DNA of 64,000 nucleotides from Undaria pinnatifida (taxonomy: Eukaryota; Sar; Phaeophyceae; Laminariales; Alariaceae): NCBI GenBank assembly GCA_012845835.1, contig JABAKD010000015.1:11809845-11873844 (forward strand). The letters are read 5' to 3'. Below the pieces are notes generated by a model. That model was not told where the DNA came from, did no database searches, and worked only from the letters and a program-made list of their open reading frames with translations. This document shows, one piece after another, positions 42,601 through 48,009 of the stretch (the stretch's first letter is position 1; every line of letters begins with the position of its first letter). Both the position numbers and the translations under genes were made by a program.

Positions 42601-43760
42601 TGATCCACATGCTTCCACAAACGTAAACGTCCTATACTGCGGGTACACGGATGTAGGAGACCCCGCGATAATCCCAGACAAGCACTCTTAACTACGTATT
42701 GCTCTTATCTGTAGTGGGCTGTGTACCAGGTATAGCTTTTAATATAGGCGAGACATGCAGATGTTATCGCTCTTATGGCTCGAATGCCCTTATCTTGTGC
42801 GGTCATAAATCGGAGCACCCCCTGAATATGTTCTACTCCGTATCCGTACCCAGAGTGGTATTCCACACCCCCTATTGGCGTCGGCGGGGTGATCCTAAGT
42901 TGGACGGTGGTATGAGCGACTTCCCATACTTTCATGTAACCAAAACGTGATACTAATGCACGTCCTACCGCAATCGCACCCACATGTGATATCCCCCACC
43001 CCTAACTACCCGTTGACGTCGGCCGCAGATTGGCCAAATCACCCTGCCACGCTAACCGGTTGGGACGATCGTACGAGCGAGTTCGCATATGTTATGTGCC
43101 CAAAAAGTCGTACTAATATATATCCTGCTCCCTACAGACGCGTGATATCGTACCCCATGCTGGCGTCGGCAGCGATTTGAAAAGATTATCGAGCCAAACA
43201 CTCACTGGTTGGACGGTCTTACGAGCGACTTTCTACACGTTATGCGTCCAAAACGCCATACATATATGTATGTCCTACTTCGCATCTACACTTATACGTC
43301 ATACACCCCCCCCCATCCCCTCCGCTATTGGCATCGACAGCCATCTGATAAGATCATCCTGCCAAACACTCATCGATTTCACGGCCGCATGGGCAACTTT
43401 CCATACTTTCTTTAGCCAAAGCGTCGCATGAAAATATATAGTCTATATATATGTATATCCTACTCTGCATCCGTACCAACGCGTCACAACGATTACCCCA
43501 CCACCCCAATTGGCCTCGGCAGCGACCTCACAAGATCATCGTGCCAAACGCTTTGCGCCGAGGAAGATTATCCCTTCTACGGCATGGAGTGGTCCATTCG
43601 GTGCGCTTGCGGGGGAAAAGAAACTACAAAAGACAAGTTTATCGAGGGGGTTGCCGAGTTCAAACTAAACGAGGTTGCCGAGGCGTGCGACATGCCGTGC
43701 GCAGGGGATGAAACCGAGACGTGCGGCGGACAAGAGGCCTTCGCAATATGGGAAACCTAA
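18160..43760 (+). CDS. Secreted GH128 / Tos1-like / triple-WSC glucan-active protein, 23 exons
   Basis: Exons: 18160-18286, 19111-19208, 20442-20586, 20801-20840, 21595-21699, 22770-22959, 24956-25078, 26096-26194, 27529-27639, 28109-28173, 28594-28919, 29864-30009, 30654-30793, 32494-32602, 33476-33582, 35206-35347, 36856-37038, 37709-37888, 38761-38993, 39445-39552, 40225-40318, 42038-42393, 43523-43760. All introns are GT-AG, all phases agree, and the total is 3,465 nt (1,154 aa plus TAA). Domain order: signal peptide 1-28; PAN/apple-like about 29-115; GH128 about 147-410; acidic Ser/Glu linker about 410-470; Tos1-like about 478-812; WSC at about 836-926, 938-1028 and 1054-1152. No transmembrane segment or GPI-like tail is seen, so it is probably secreted to the wall. 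GH128 members and Tos1-like proteins act on or bind beta-1,3-glucan in fungi; the algal substrate is an inference. Least certain are the small exon 4, the acceptor of exon 5 and the AAG acceptor of exon 15. Confidence 0.85.
18655..19090. repeat. Intron 1 tandem duplication, two diverged units
   Basis: The segment 18655-18835 is repeated, diverged, at about 18890-19090. Shared blocks include GTAGCTGCT, GGTATCTCTG.TATGAA, and CAGTGACTGAGGGT matching CAATAACTGAGGGT. The second unit runs up to the exon 2 acceptor. No exon sequence is carried. Confidence 0.6.
19250..19900. repeat. Intron 2 degenerate minisatellite
   Basis: Roughly 60-90-bp units recur with the core CTTGCCGTGCATCCGTTATC, GGTCACATGAGAC and GGGCAATTGTATGAA. 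At least six diverged units are visible. Non-coding. Confidence 0.6.
20262..20395 (-). mobile_element. TRIM-like element, partial copy 2
   Basis: One degenerate terminal repeat (20296-20395, TGTTAAGG to TATAACA) is preceded by the primer-site-like ACCCATGGTCCTGCCGATGACG. The rest of the element, including the second terminal repeat and polypurine tract, is missing. It lies in intron 2, ending 46 bp before exon 3. Confidence 0.75.
21595..28919 (+). CDS. Main gene, exons 5-11: GH128 (Asl1-like) catalytic domain and acidic linker
   Basis: The reading shows the whole GH128 pattern in order: KRGVAYG (exon 5), SWWYDWSP across the exon 5/6 junction, VYIPMIWG and GFNEPN (exon 6), LVSPAINF (exon 7), [10 protein letters not shown] and LAVHSYAC (exon 8), [12 protein letters not shown] (exon 9), YRYAWF across 10/11, and the closing [13 protein letters not shown]. 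The expected acid/base and nucleophile glutamates are in GFNEPN (about residue 228) and WLTEF (about residue 331), and both are intact. GH128 enzymes characterised in fungi and bacteria hydrolyse beta-1,3-glucans. Exon 11 continues into about 60 residues dominated by Glu, Ser, Asp and Thr, a likely unstructured spacer. Confidence 0.88.
21885..21975 (+). repeat. Decayed copy of exon 5 in intron 5
   Basis: This resembles exon 5 from about 21610: it shares TGCAAGAACAAAC.GGGTGTG, AGCTTCCAAGACCCTGGA and ACTTGCACAC. The reading frame is broken (a stop after the equivalent of KRGV) and the SWW donor end is lost. Neighbouring intron sequence is repeated too (compare 21735-21785 with 22235-22290). Confidence 0.75.
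23090..23400. repeat. GATC-rich dispersed repeat in intron 6
   Basis: The region is dense in GATCTATATGATCTA-like motifs. Its first part (GGGTTGGATCTGTAC, ACATCTCATCACGGCAG) matches, in reverse orientation, 36570-36810 in intron 16 (GGTACAGATCCAACCCGGG). It was therefore a dispersed element before the simple-sequence expansion. Confidence 0.6.
23815..24040. repeat. ACTATTACACT-type minisatellite
   Basis: Imperfect repeats of ACACTATTACACTACTAC and variants (CAGTATTGCAGTATT) run about 225 bp in intron 6. Non-coding. Confidence 0.85.
24095..24960. repeat. Degenerate ~65-bp tandem repeat before exon 7
   Basis: Units recur around ATGGCTGAACTTTGTCCC, then CACCCTGCTTGTTG, then CCATATTCCAGCAAA. 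About eight diverged units are visible, the last abutting exon 7. Short frames here arise from the repeat. Confidence 0.55.
25825..26020. repeat. Intronic duplication just upstream of exon 8
   Basis: TGGTCGGTGAAAACCCGACG at 25830 and its following sequence (CTCCGTCCCGGCAATGTA) recur at about 25950 as TGGTCGGTTAAAACTAGCGA and CTCCATCCCAGCATTGTA. There are two units, purely intronic. Confidence 0.65.
26281..26374. repeat. TTC microsatellite
   Basis: TTC/TTTTTC repeats run about 90 bp in intron 8. A CATCATCCATC repeat follows at 26449-26520. Confidence 0.95.
27143..27405. repeat. GATGATGCAT-type microsatellite
   Basis: Imperfect ATG-register trinucleotide and GATGATGCAT repeats run about 260 bp, ending about 120 bp before exon 9. 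Apparent frames on both strands (poly-His, poly-Met/Asp) are artefacts of the repeat. Confidence 0.95.
28410..28483 (+). repeat. Decayed copy of the start of exon 11
   Basis: It matches 28594-28668 base for base over long stretches (CGGCGATC.CT.ATGAAAGCGA, GGAAT.GACGACTC.AT.AACCT). The in-frame reading is [18 protein letters not shown] followed by TAA, where true exon 11 reads [19 protein letters not shown]. The upstream acceptor is poor, so this looks like a dead tandem copy; use as an alternative 3' end is possible. Confidence 0.8.
29100..29352 (+). repeat. Decayed copy of the 3' part of exon 11
   Basis: It repeats the acidic linker and its donor: 29269-29350 matches 28838-28920 (GTGGACGACGGTAAAAATAA, GTAGTGCAGTC, TTCATCGGGT). 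The frame carries [12 protein letters not shown]-type repeats but contains a stop near 29263. A local GGAATCGGTACC hexamer-based expansion sits within it. Confidence 0.75.
29515..29578 (+). repeat. Decayed copy of the start of exon 12
   Basis: AGAACTGAACGTCAACCCCG, GCCGCCGATGTGA and CATGAACGTGGT parallel 29864-29910 (AGCTGGATGTCGACCCCGCT, GCTGAAGTGA, CAAGAACGCGGT). It is preceded by a CCACCACACCACGA tract that parallels the CACCACCACCACCA upstream of the true acceptor, so intron and exon were copied together. Confidence 0.7.
29864..37888 (+). CDS. Main gene, exons 12-18: Tos1/YJL171C-like (DUF2401-type) domain
   Basis: Recognised blocks in order: [11 protein letters not shown] (exon 12), [19 protein letters not shown] (13), [10 protein letters not shown] and [11 protein letters not shown] (14), [19 protein letters not shown] (15), MFEVDMPHC and [10 protein letters not shown] (16), RTAQYGCNC and [11 protein letters not shown] (17), [14 protein letters not shown] (18). 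This is the signature of the fungal cell-wall Tos1/YJL171C C-terminal family. The E-F-D-I-L-E string (about residues 713-718) has the same ExDxxE spacing as the catalytic motif of GH16 beta-glucanases; that comparison is mine. Each exon joins in frame with its neighbours. The exon 15 acceptor is AAG rather than CAG/TAG and is the weakest junction. Confidence 0.85.
30275..30425. repeat. Dispersed repeat (SINE-like?), copy in intron 12
   Basis: About 150 bp matches 59065-59215 in the same orientation: GGGGGTGTCGCAA.TTGAAAA, CAATAAGCCACCGCGC and GACCAG. The 59-kb copy starts with a tRNA box-A-like TAGCACGGTGGTATGCGG; the matching start here is diverged. No clear box B is seen, so a SINE origin is only a suggestion. 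Confidence 0.6.
30596..30629. repeat. CCCA tetranucleotide repeat
   Basis: A pure CCCA repeat just before exon 13. A similar CCCACC tract precedes exon 10 (about 27990-28080), and a TA repeat lies at 30915-30937 in intron 13. Confidence 0.9.
32140..32473. repeat. AACC tetranucleotide array
   Basis: Some 330 bp of CAAC/AACC repeats with scattered substitutions ends only about 20 bp before the exon 14 acceptor. It forms an extended purine-poor strand directly upstream of a splice site. Confidence 0.95.
32842..32911. other. Long imperfect hairpin in intron 14
   Basis: GTTGG..TATAGCACTACC pairs with GGTAGTGCTATA..CCAAC, and the inside pairs again as CCTACTGAG with CTCAGTAGG. The result is a roughly 70-nt near-continuous stem with a small loop. 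Being intronic and on the transcribed strand it would form in the pre-mRNA. It could be a short foldback element or a small-RNA precursor. Confidence 0.65.
33265..33450. repeat. Dispersed repeat with CGCTCTTA motifs, intron 14
   Basis: TAACGCTCTTATC, GTGCCGCTCTT, CATATAGGTTTTAG and GACGCTCTTTAAA recur in the same order at about 61445-61660 and 62240-62390 (CGTTCCGCTCTTATC, CGTATAGGTTTTAAAGG, GACGCTCTTAA). Copies are diverged and non-coding. Confidence 0.5.
33667..33701. repeat. TTA microsatellite
   Basis: A pure TTA/ATT run in intron 15. Confidence 0.9.
33917..33995 (-). other. tRNA-like sequence (pseudogene or SINE head) in intron 15
   Basis: On the minus strand GGTGGCGTATCAGG resembles an RNA polymerase III box A, and GAGTTCGAGCCCC about 40 bases later is a good box B. 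A T-arm can form, but the 5' and 3' acceptor strands do not pair and no CCA-compatible end is evident. It is therefore a degraded tRNA or tRNA-derived SINE start rather than a functional tRNA. Confidence 0.5.
34593..34634. repeat. GTATGAAT octanucleotide repeat
   Basis: Five near-perfect tandem units of GTATGAAT in intron 15. Confidence 0.9.
35899..35952. repeat. CATC microsatellite at the truncated end of the MITE-like copy
   Basis: CCAT repeats run directly into the truncated right end of the MITE-like element at 35953, suggesting the microsatellite expanded at the element edge. Confidence 0.9.
35953..36109. mobile_element. MITE-like element, uninterrupted copy (empty hAT site)
   Basis: In reverse orientation this copy matches both flanks of the hAT insertion at 7-9 kb: GATAGAGGTGCACCA, AATACTACCCCTC, TTTGGGAGCTTA, then CCAAAAAACTGATTTG, ACCGGATGAAAAATCCCATG and TAGGTACAC. 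The string CAAAAAAC appears once here but flanks the hAT element twice there. The copy is cut at its low-coordinate end by a CATC repeat and abuts a CCTTGT array at its other end. Confidence 0.85.
36113..36320. repeat. CCTTGT hexanucleotide array
   Basis: About 200 bp of CCTTGT with CCTCGT variants in intron 16. The six possible frames give dipeptide repeats (Leu-Val, Asp-Lys, Arg-Thr and so on), all artefacts of the hexamer. Confidence 0.95.
36565..36830. repeat. GATC-rich dispersed repeat in intron 16
   Basis: Reverse-orientation relative of 23090-23400 (see that entry). It ends about 25 bp before exon 17. Confidence 0.6.
37215..37300 (+). repeat. Decayed copy of the 3' end of exon 17
   Basis: It matches 36995-37075: GAACGATGAAAT.TTCCAGCG, then CGTCGG where the true donor has CCTCGGTGAG, then intronic CCGCCG/CGCCGC and TTTGGTGCAT/TTCGGTACAT blocks. 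The donor is destroyed (GCTAGT). Confidence 0.8.
37338..37575 (+). repeat. Two decayed copies of the start of exon 18
   Basis: 37338-37392 and 37488-37570 both begin with GGCAGGAGAAA, as does true exon 18 (37705). The first retains ACAACGTGCGTGCG, the second GCGGCGATGAGTGCTATCAA and TGCAAGTCGCGCAACTCGA. Both carry frameshifts, and the first an early divergence. Intron stretches with TCGCT..GGCAGGAGAAA are repeated three times. Confidence 0.82.
38110..38175 (+). repeat. Decayed copy of the 3' end of exon 18
   Basis: CCCCGAGGAAGCACAGCGCA, CGAGATTTACGATGTAGA and AGAGTTT parallel 37835-37882 (CCCCGAGGAAACGCA, CGAGATCTACGACGTAGAA, AGAGTTG). It is non-functional, with a stop in the exon frame (GTAGAC reads as TAG in context). 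Confidence 0.75.
38761..39552 (+). CDS. Main gene, exons 19-20: first WSC module
   Basis: After a Pro/Asp/Thr linker ([14 protein letters not shown]) exon 19 has [10 protein letters not shown], the typical WSC start, then [19 protein letters not shown]. Exon 20 adds [20 protein letters not shown] and [16 protein letters not shown] domains bind carbohydrate in fungal wall sensors and are frequent in brown algal extracellular proteins, including alginate epimerases. The intron falls in phase 2 just before the CWCG motif. Confidence 0.88.
40225..43760 (+). CDS. Main gene, exons 21-23: second and third WSC modules and stop
   Basis: The second WSC module begins [14 protein letters not shown] (exon 21) and continues in exon 22 as [29 protein letters not shown] and [12 protein letters not shown]. 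The third starts [15 protein letters not shown] at the end of exon 22 and ends in exon 23 with [26 protein letters not shown] and [13 protein letters not shown], then FAIWET and TAA at 43758-43760. The third module has CGCYAD where the others have VGCFGDK. Introns in this part contain many partial copies of the adjoining exon ends (listed separately). Confidence 0.87.
40738..40990 (+). repeat. Two decayed copies of the exon 21 donor junction plus intron
   Basis: True exon 21 ends ATGCTTCTCGTGCCCAAGGT. Copies at 40742 (ATGCTGCTCGTGCCCAAGGT) and 40907 (ATGCTGCCCGCGCCCAAGGT) keep the exon end and donor, followed by related intron sequence (GCATAGCATGC, CACGCATACG, CTTGTCCG). The unit is about 165 bp for the second and third copies and longer for the first. 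Confidence 0.8.
41220..41940 (+). repeat. Three decayed copies of the start of exon 22
   Basis: True exon 22 starts around CCGACCACATGACCCCAGCA, GCTTGCGCAGCATACTG. Copies at 41230-41275 (CCGACACCTACATGCCCCCC, TAGCCTGCGCAGGGTACTG), 41440-41490 (CCAACTACATGATCCCCGCG, GCTAGCGCGGTGTACTACTG) and 41882-41930 (TCCAACTGCATGCCCCCCGC, GCCTGCGCGGTGTACTG) carry the exon start preceded by the same intron sequence (CCTGTC, CGCCTTC). Intervening DNA is rich in CAGCTAAGC/CAGCTAACC motifs. Confidence 0.82.
42475..42530 (+). repeat. Decayed copy of the 3' end of exon 22
   Basis: GGGTCGCTGCTGAAGGAAAT, CGATATTCTTGACAGGTATAC is nearly identical to 42359-42400 (GGGTCGCTGCTGAAGGGCAT, CGACATCCTTGACAGGTATA), including the donor. 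Flanking sequence differs soon afterward. Confidence 0.85.
42870..43520 (+). repeat. Array of four decayed copies of the intron 22/exon 23 junction
   Basis: Units of about 140-185 bp end in versions of the exon 23 start: near 42880 (GGCGTCGGCGGGGTGATCC), 43017 (GTCGGCCGCAGATTGGCCAA), 43163 (GCGTCGGCAGCGATTTGAAA) and 43329 (GGCATCGACAGCCATCTGAT), then the true junction at 43513 (CTCGGCAGCGACCTCACAAG). Between them recur TACGAGCGA.TT, TATGTATATCCTAC and CCAAAACG. Only the last continues as an open exon. Confidence 0.85.
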
Positions 43761-43945
43761 GCGTTCTTCGACATACGAGCTACCTAGGTGCTTTTCGAAA
43801 CATGGGAAATTTGAAGATTTTTCGAAATATCGGAAACCTAAGTGTTTTTCGAAATACCGGAAGCCTTAAGTGTTTCTCGAAATATGACGAACCTAAACGC
43901 TTGTCGGAATATGGGAAATCTAAGTGTTCATCAGAATATGGGGAA
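43746..43945. repeat. ~34-bp tandem repeat beginning at the stop codon
   Basis: Units of the form GGAAACCTAAGTG, TTTTTCGAAATAT recur about six times. The first unit overlaps the end of the coding sequence (GGGAAACCTAA includes the stop). The array therefore occupies the presumed 3' UTR, and the last codons belong to the repeat. Confidence 0.8.
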
Positions 43946-44390
43946 AAGTTTTTTAGCGCTTGGAACATGCATGATATGGCTTCACCAATGAGTGCGAAAA
44001 ATTCGCCCTCTCACAGCGTAGCAGAAGGCCGGTTGTCATGACGACACACACACCAGTTAGTCAGGTTGTCTGGTTGTAAATACACGGTTATACGTTTTGT
44101 GGTGTGCCGGGACGAACAGGAGGATTCGCATTGCGGTAGTTGTGTTGCGGTGTTCGATGTCGCGAGACTCAGCGTTTCGGTCACCTCTGTCAATGGAAGC
44201 AGTACCCCTCTTTTTGCTCCTCGGCCTCTAAATGGAGGCATGTGCAAGCTCCAAACGTGCTGCAGCGACGTGGACGCGAGGGAGAACGGAGAGTGGTAGG
44301 ATGGAAGGCGCACGCTGTTACCGGGCCGTGACCGATATGCCCGTTTTGCACCGACCGAAATTATATTACCGGGCAGGGAGAATATACGCG

Positions 44391-44510
44391 GCAGCCTGCG
44401 CCAGGATCTAATACGTCGATACGCGGCGAATGTTGGAGCCAGTACCACGCGAAGGATCTATTGTGTAGACGGAGATCAAGCTGTCGGAAGGCACCCTATG
44501 CGCAGCAAAC
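44391..44510. repeat. Dispersed repeat, copy B
   Basis: Partner of 2876-3000; see that entry for shared blocks. Confidence 0.6.
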
Positions 44511-44739
44511 GCTGTTTGTTTGCGATCTATGTACCACGCGTCTCTGCGCGTCTCTGCGCGTTTAAACCCACGAAAGTAATGGCGCCATCTTCTTTGATGC
44601 TGCTCCCTGCGTTATTTTCTGGGCCTACTCTTGTTGTGCCCAGGGTGGGGTCTTTTCAGTAGAACCTCTCTGCTCAGCTCGTATCCGCTCAGCAGCCCTG
44701 CCTTTGAGCAACTTCCGTACCTGGTACGCTTTTAGGTAT

Positions 44740-44890
44740 ATCTTTGGTTTCGATCCTAGTTGGTTCAAGCACCTTCGGTTCCGCCATGTTTGGTTCAGTT
44801 ATCTTTGGTCCCACGATTTTTGGTTCAACGACATTGTATTCAACGATCTTTGGTTCGACCGATTCTTGTTCAGCAATATTTTGGTTTAGC
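44740..44890. repeat. 15-bp minisatellite (TTTGGTTCAACGATC)
   Basis: About ten degenerate units. The minus strand reads as a pentapeptide repeat of the VEPKI / AEPKV type within a 78-codon frame. I cannot tell whether it is expressed; the periodic frame may simply reflect the 15-bp unit being a multiple of three. Confidence 0.6.
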
Positions 44891-44899
44891 CACATCAGG

Positions 44900-46740
44900 C
44901 TCGACGATCCGACCAAACGAGCCATCTGGGGCGAGACGACAAGTGACCAGGCAGGAACACGCCTGTGTCTGTGCCTATGTCGAATTTCACTTGGTTGGGC
45001 CTGAGGGTGGAAGAATGGGCGGTAAGAAAGAGTCGACGTTGACAGACAAGAACAACTGTTTCAGACAGCTGCTGCCACGAGGGAATCGTACGTGTGAGCA
45101 GGGTTGCGTGGATGGTGCGCCTGTTCGAGTCAATGTTGAAATGATGGCATGGAATATAAGGCAGCTACAGAACGCCACCCAAGGCGGTGGAGATCCGCGC
45201 CTGATACCTCTTGACTAGAAACCACGCGTATTAGGGCGTATCGTCTGTTCGGAGACGGCTAGCGATGGAATGGCAAACCGTTGGGCTCGGAGGGTAGAAG
45301 ACGCGTTCTGAGGGCGACAGTAATTTGCTTTCGTTAGTCATAAATGTCACTCCAAGAATTTGTGTTTTTCTGTCCGTTTCGTAGGCGAATATGGCGATGA
45401 AGATAGCATCGGGCGTCCAATGTAATTGTAGCTCTCTTGTCTACGAACCGCCATATAGTTGGCCTTTTCTCCTGAAGTTGTTTCATGCCAGATTCTCCAT
45501 AACAGGTTTCAGTGCAATCGACATGATGCCTTTTGTGAACAGGCAGAAATAACACGTATTTGGCATGTAGGGTACGCTTGTCGTGCACACCGTAAGCCCG
45601 GGTCCTGGGACATATTTCTCTTCTTGTTGTTCGGTCGGCATGTCATCATGTACAATAGCAAACTCTTATCACTAGTGTCTAAGTGTACCACACGTAAGAC
45701 TCTGCTAGGCATTGCCTACGTAGCAAGGAACGGTCACAAGGAAGTTCATAGGCATTCCTTAATAATGATGTACATACGTCACGCAGCATTCTTCAATATT
45801 ACGGTAAATATCTACCTGTAGCAACGCGACAAGCATTTTCGCCTCGTGGAGCGCCTCGCAGGCTTCAAGCTCGGGGGCAACGATGAAAAAGATGCATTAT
45901 TAATAGGGTGTAGAATCGTCCCCAGCCACGATCTAAATCCCCACCCTGTTTTTTCTCCTGGGACGCGGCGGCTGGGACGAGTGCGTTATCGATCGTAACG
46001 CTTTGCTTGCACTATGCGGCGTGGTTGCAGGACGATTTTCGCGAATGGCGGCAGCATATAGGCCGACGTGCCATGATATAGCCTATTAACACACACGAAT
46101 AGATATTTAATTGCCCCAGCGTAACAAGCGGGAGGAAAACAACCCAAGCAGGACCAATGTACACACGGTATCATTAACTTGCGAAGACTACAGCAACAGG
46201 GCGGACTTTATACTCTGGTGTACTTCTACTGTTCTGTTTCGCGGCCGGAGCAAGCAAGCTTTGCTCATGGGGTCCTATAGCTGCGGTTTCGGAGAGCACA
46301 CGGTCTTGTCTCTATACGTATATCTTACCGAGGTCCCTCCCCGCCGTCGCACATTGTTGAAGACGAAATTACTCCACCGACTGGAGCCCAGAACTAAAGG
46401 GTACCGCACCAACGCGAGGCCCCGACTGTATCCTGGTGCATTCGGAGCGCAGCATGGGTACTTCCCCAACGCTAGTTTGGTGGTGTTATTGCTTTGTTCG
46501 CCATTATCCCCACCATTTTTTTTAATAGTTTGTCGTTTTCTTCGTGTCGGAAAACGAAAAATTCATCGAATGGTTGGATACATCAAGATCTTCCCCACTG
46601 AAAATTACACGGTCGACGACCAGGCCGACCACCTCTAAACACGGCAAAACACTAGACCAGCTTAGGTATAGTATTGGTTTCATACATTGAGGGATATCAG
46701 TTTCCCTTATCGCAGGGTCCCTTATCATCTGTAGCTTTTC
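44900..46740. other. No supported gene
   Basis: Frames of 120 codons (plus, 45459-45821) and 175 codons (plus, 46111-46638) exist but neither shows a domain, splice context or compositional contrast that I can support. The minus strand at 45334-45700 has broken protein-like frames that might be a decayed transposase; I do not recognise motifs. Confidence 0.35.
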
Positions 46741-46744
46741 GAAA

Positions 46745-47095
46745 GTCTCAAGTCTTCATTCAAGGGATAGAACTCTTCGATGGGGTCAGATGATGGACTG
46801 CTGGAGGATCAGCTTTGACTTGAAATAATCAGTTTGGTTTGAAAATCGGCTATTAAATAGTCAAAGCGCGAGGCTTCTCAGTAAAGACTATTGATATTAA
46901 TATTTATTGTACGTACATGTCTAACGGACACACCAGTTTCCAGTCGATGTCATCTCGCGTATTCAGAGATTGAATTCTTCGATCGGGTCATCATCAGATG
47001 ATTGACTGCTGAAAAATCAGCAATTACTTGAAATAGTCAACTTTTGACTTGAAAATAGAGTGGCCGAAGCGCGAGGTGCCCCCCCCTAAAGATCA
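46745..47095. repeat. Two-unit tandem duplication, ~210 bp
   Basis: 46770-46890 and 46975-47095 share TTCTTCGAT.GGGTCA, ATTGACTGCTG, GACTTGAAAAT and AAGCGCGAGG. Non-coding and diverged. Confidence 0.65.
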
Positions 47096-47148
47096 GTGTG
47101 AACAATTACCAGGGCTTTTCAGGGGTCACGTCAAGCCTCGCAGGTTGG

Positions 47149-47420
47149 GCGGGTCGGGTCGGGTCGGGTTTGGTCGGGTCGGGTCGGGTCGGGTCGGGTC
47201 GGGTCGGGTCGGGTCGGGTCGGGTCGGGTCGGGTCGGGTCGGGTCGGGTCGGGTCGGGTCGGGTCGGGTCGGGTCGGGTCGGGTCGGGTCGGGTCGGGTC
47301 GGGTCGGGTCGGGTCGGGTCGGGTCGGGTCGGGTCGGGTCGAGTCGGGTCGGGTCGGGTCGGGTCGGGTCGGGTCGGGTCGGGTCGGGTCGGGTCGGGTC
47401 GGGTCGGGTCGGGTCGGGTC
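47149..47420. repeat. GGGTC pentanucleotide array
   Basis: About 270 bp of nearly perfect GGGTC units (over 50), with one GAGTC and one GGTTTGGTC variant. All frames are open and give Gly-Arg-Val-Gly-Ser or Asp-Pro-Thr-Arg-Pro repeats, which is why long overlapping frames appear; none should be read as a gene. A short GGGTC run also occurs at 56400-56440. Confidence 0.97.
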
Positions 47421-47640
47421 TGATCCGACCCGTGACATTGTAATAATCTTCTGACCCGACCCGACCCAACCCGACCCGCGAGATTTCAAAACCTTTTGAG
47501 CCGAACAGACCTGACCCGTGAGATTTCAAAGCCTCCTGACCCGACCCGACCGTAAGATTTCAAAACCTCCTGATCCAACCCGACCCGACCCGTGAGGTTT
47601 TGAAACCCCCCTGATCCGACTCGTGACCCGTGAAAAACCC
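47421..47640. repeat. Inverse-motif minisatellite following the GGGTC array
   Basis: About 43-bp units of GACCCGACCCGACC, CGTGAGATTTCAAAACCTCC occur about four times. They present GACCC on the same strand immediately after the GGGTC array, so a foldback between the two arrays is possible. Confidence 0.8.
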
Positions 47641-48009
47641 TGATCATTACGAGCGAATGGGAGTTCCTATTTTTCACGGAGTATCAGCAGCGCATCATCC
47701 CACAGACAGAGCCGCAGGCTGGGGGCATCAGCACAGCACCGGGCTGCACAGCAGCATGCAGCTAGCCGCAATGTCTCTGCTGCCTACTACTGCCACACCT
47801 CGCAGAACGGCTCACACCCAAGAAGACGCCGACGTTGGCGATGACGGCGGCGGTGGTGCTGCTGCTGTGTTGGGTTCGGTTCGGTTGTGTGTGCCATGTC
47901 GTCTAGGTTGTTGCAAGTAAGTATATTATGGAGAAAACACGATCAATGGTTTCGAGTGGATAGCGTCTCGCGTGTACAGTCCGTCCGGGCCAATTTTATG
48001 ATGTTTTCA

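Noticed and set aside
41220-43520. Extra WSC modules between exons 21 and 23
   Set aside because: The similar segments are short junction copies with stops or lost frames; including them breaks the phase of the gene model.
46111-46638. 175-codon plus frame as a gene
   Set aside because: No recognisable domain, no compositional contrast, and no convincing splice or start context.
47049-47529. Long overlapping frames encoding GRVGS and DPTRP repeats
   Set aside because: They are entirely explained by the GGGTC pentamer, which is open in every frame.
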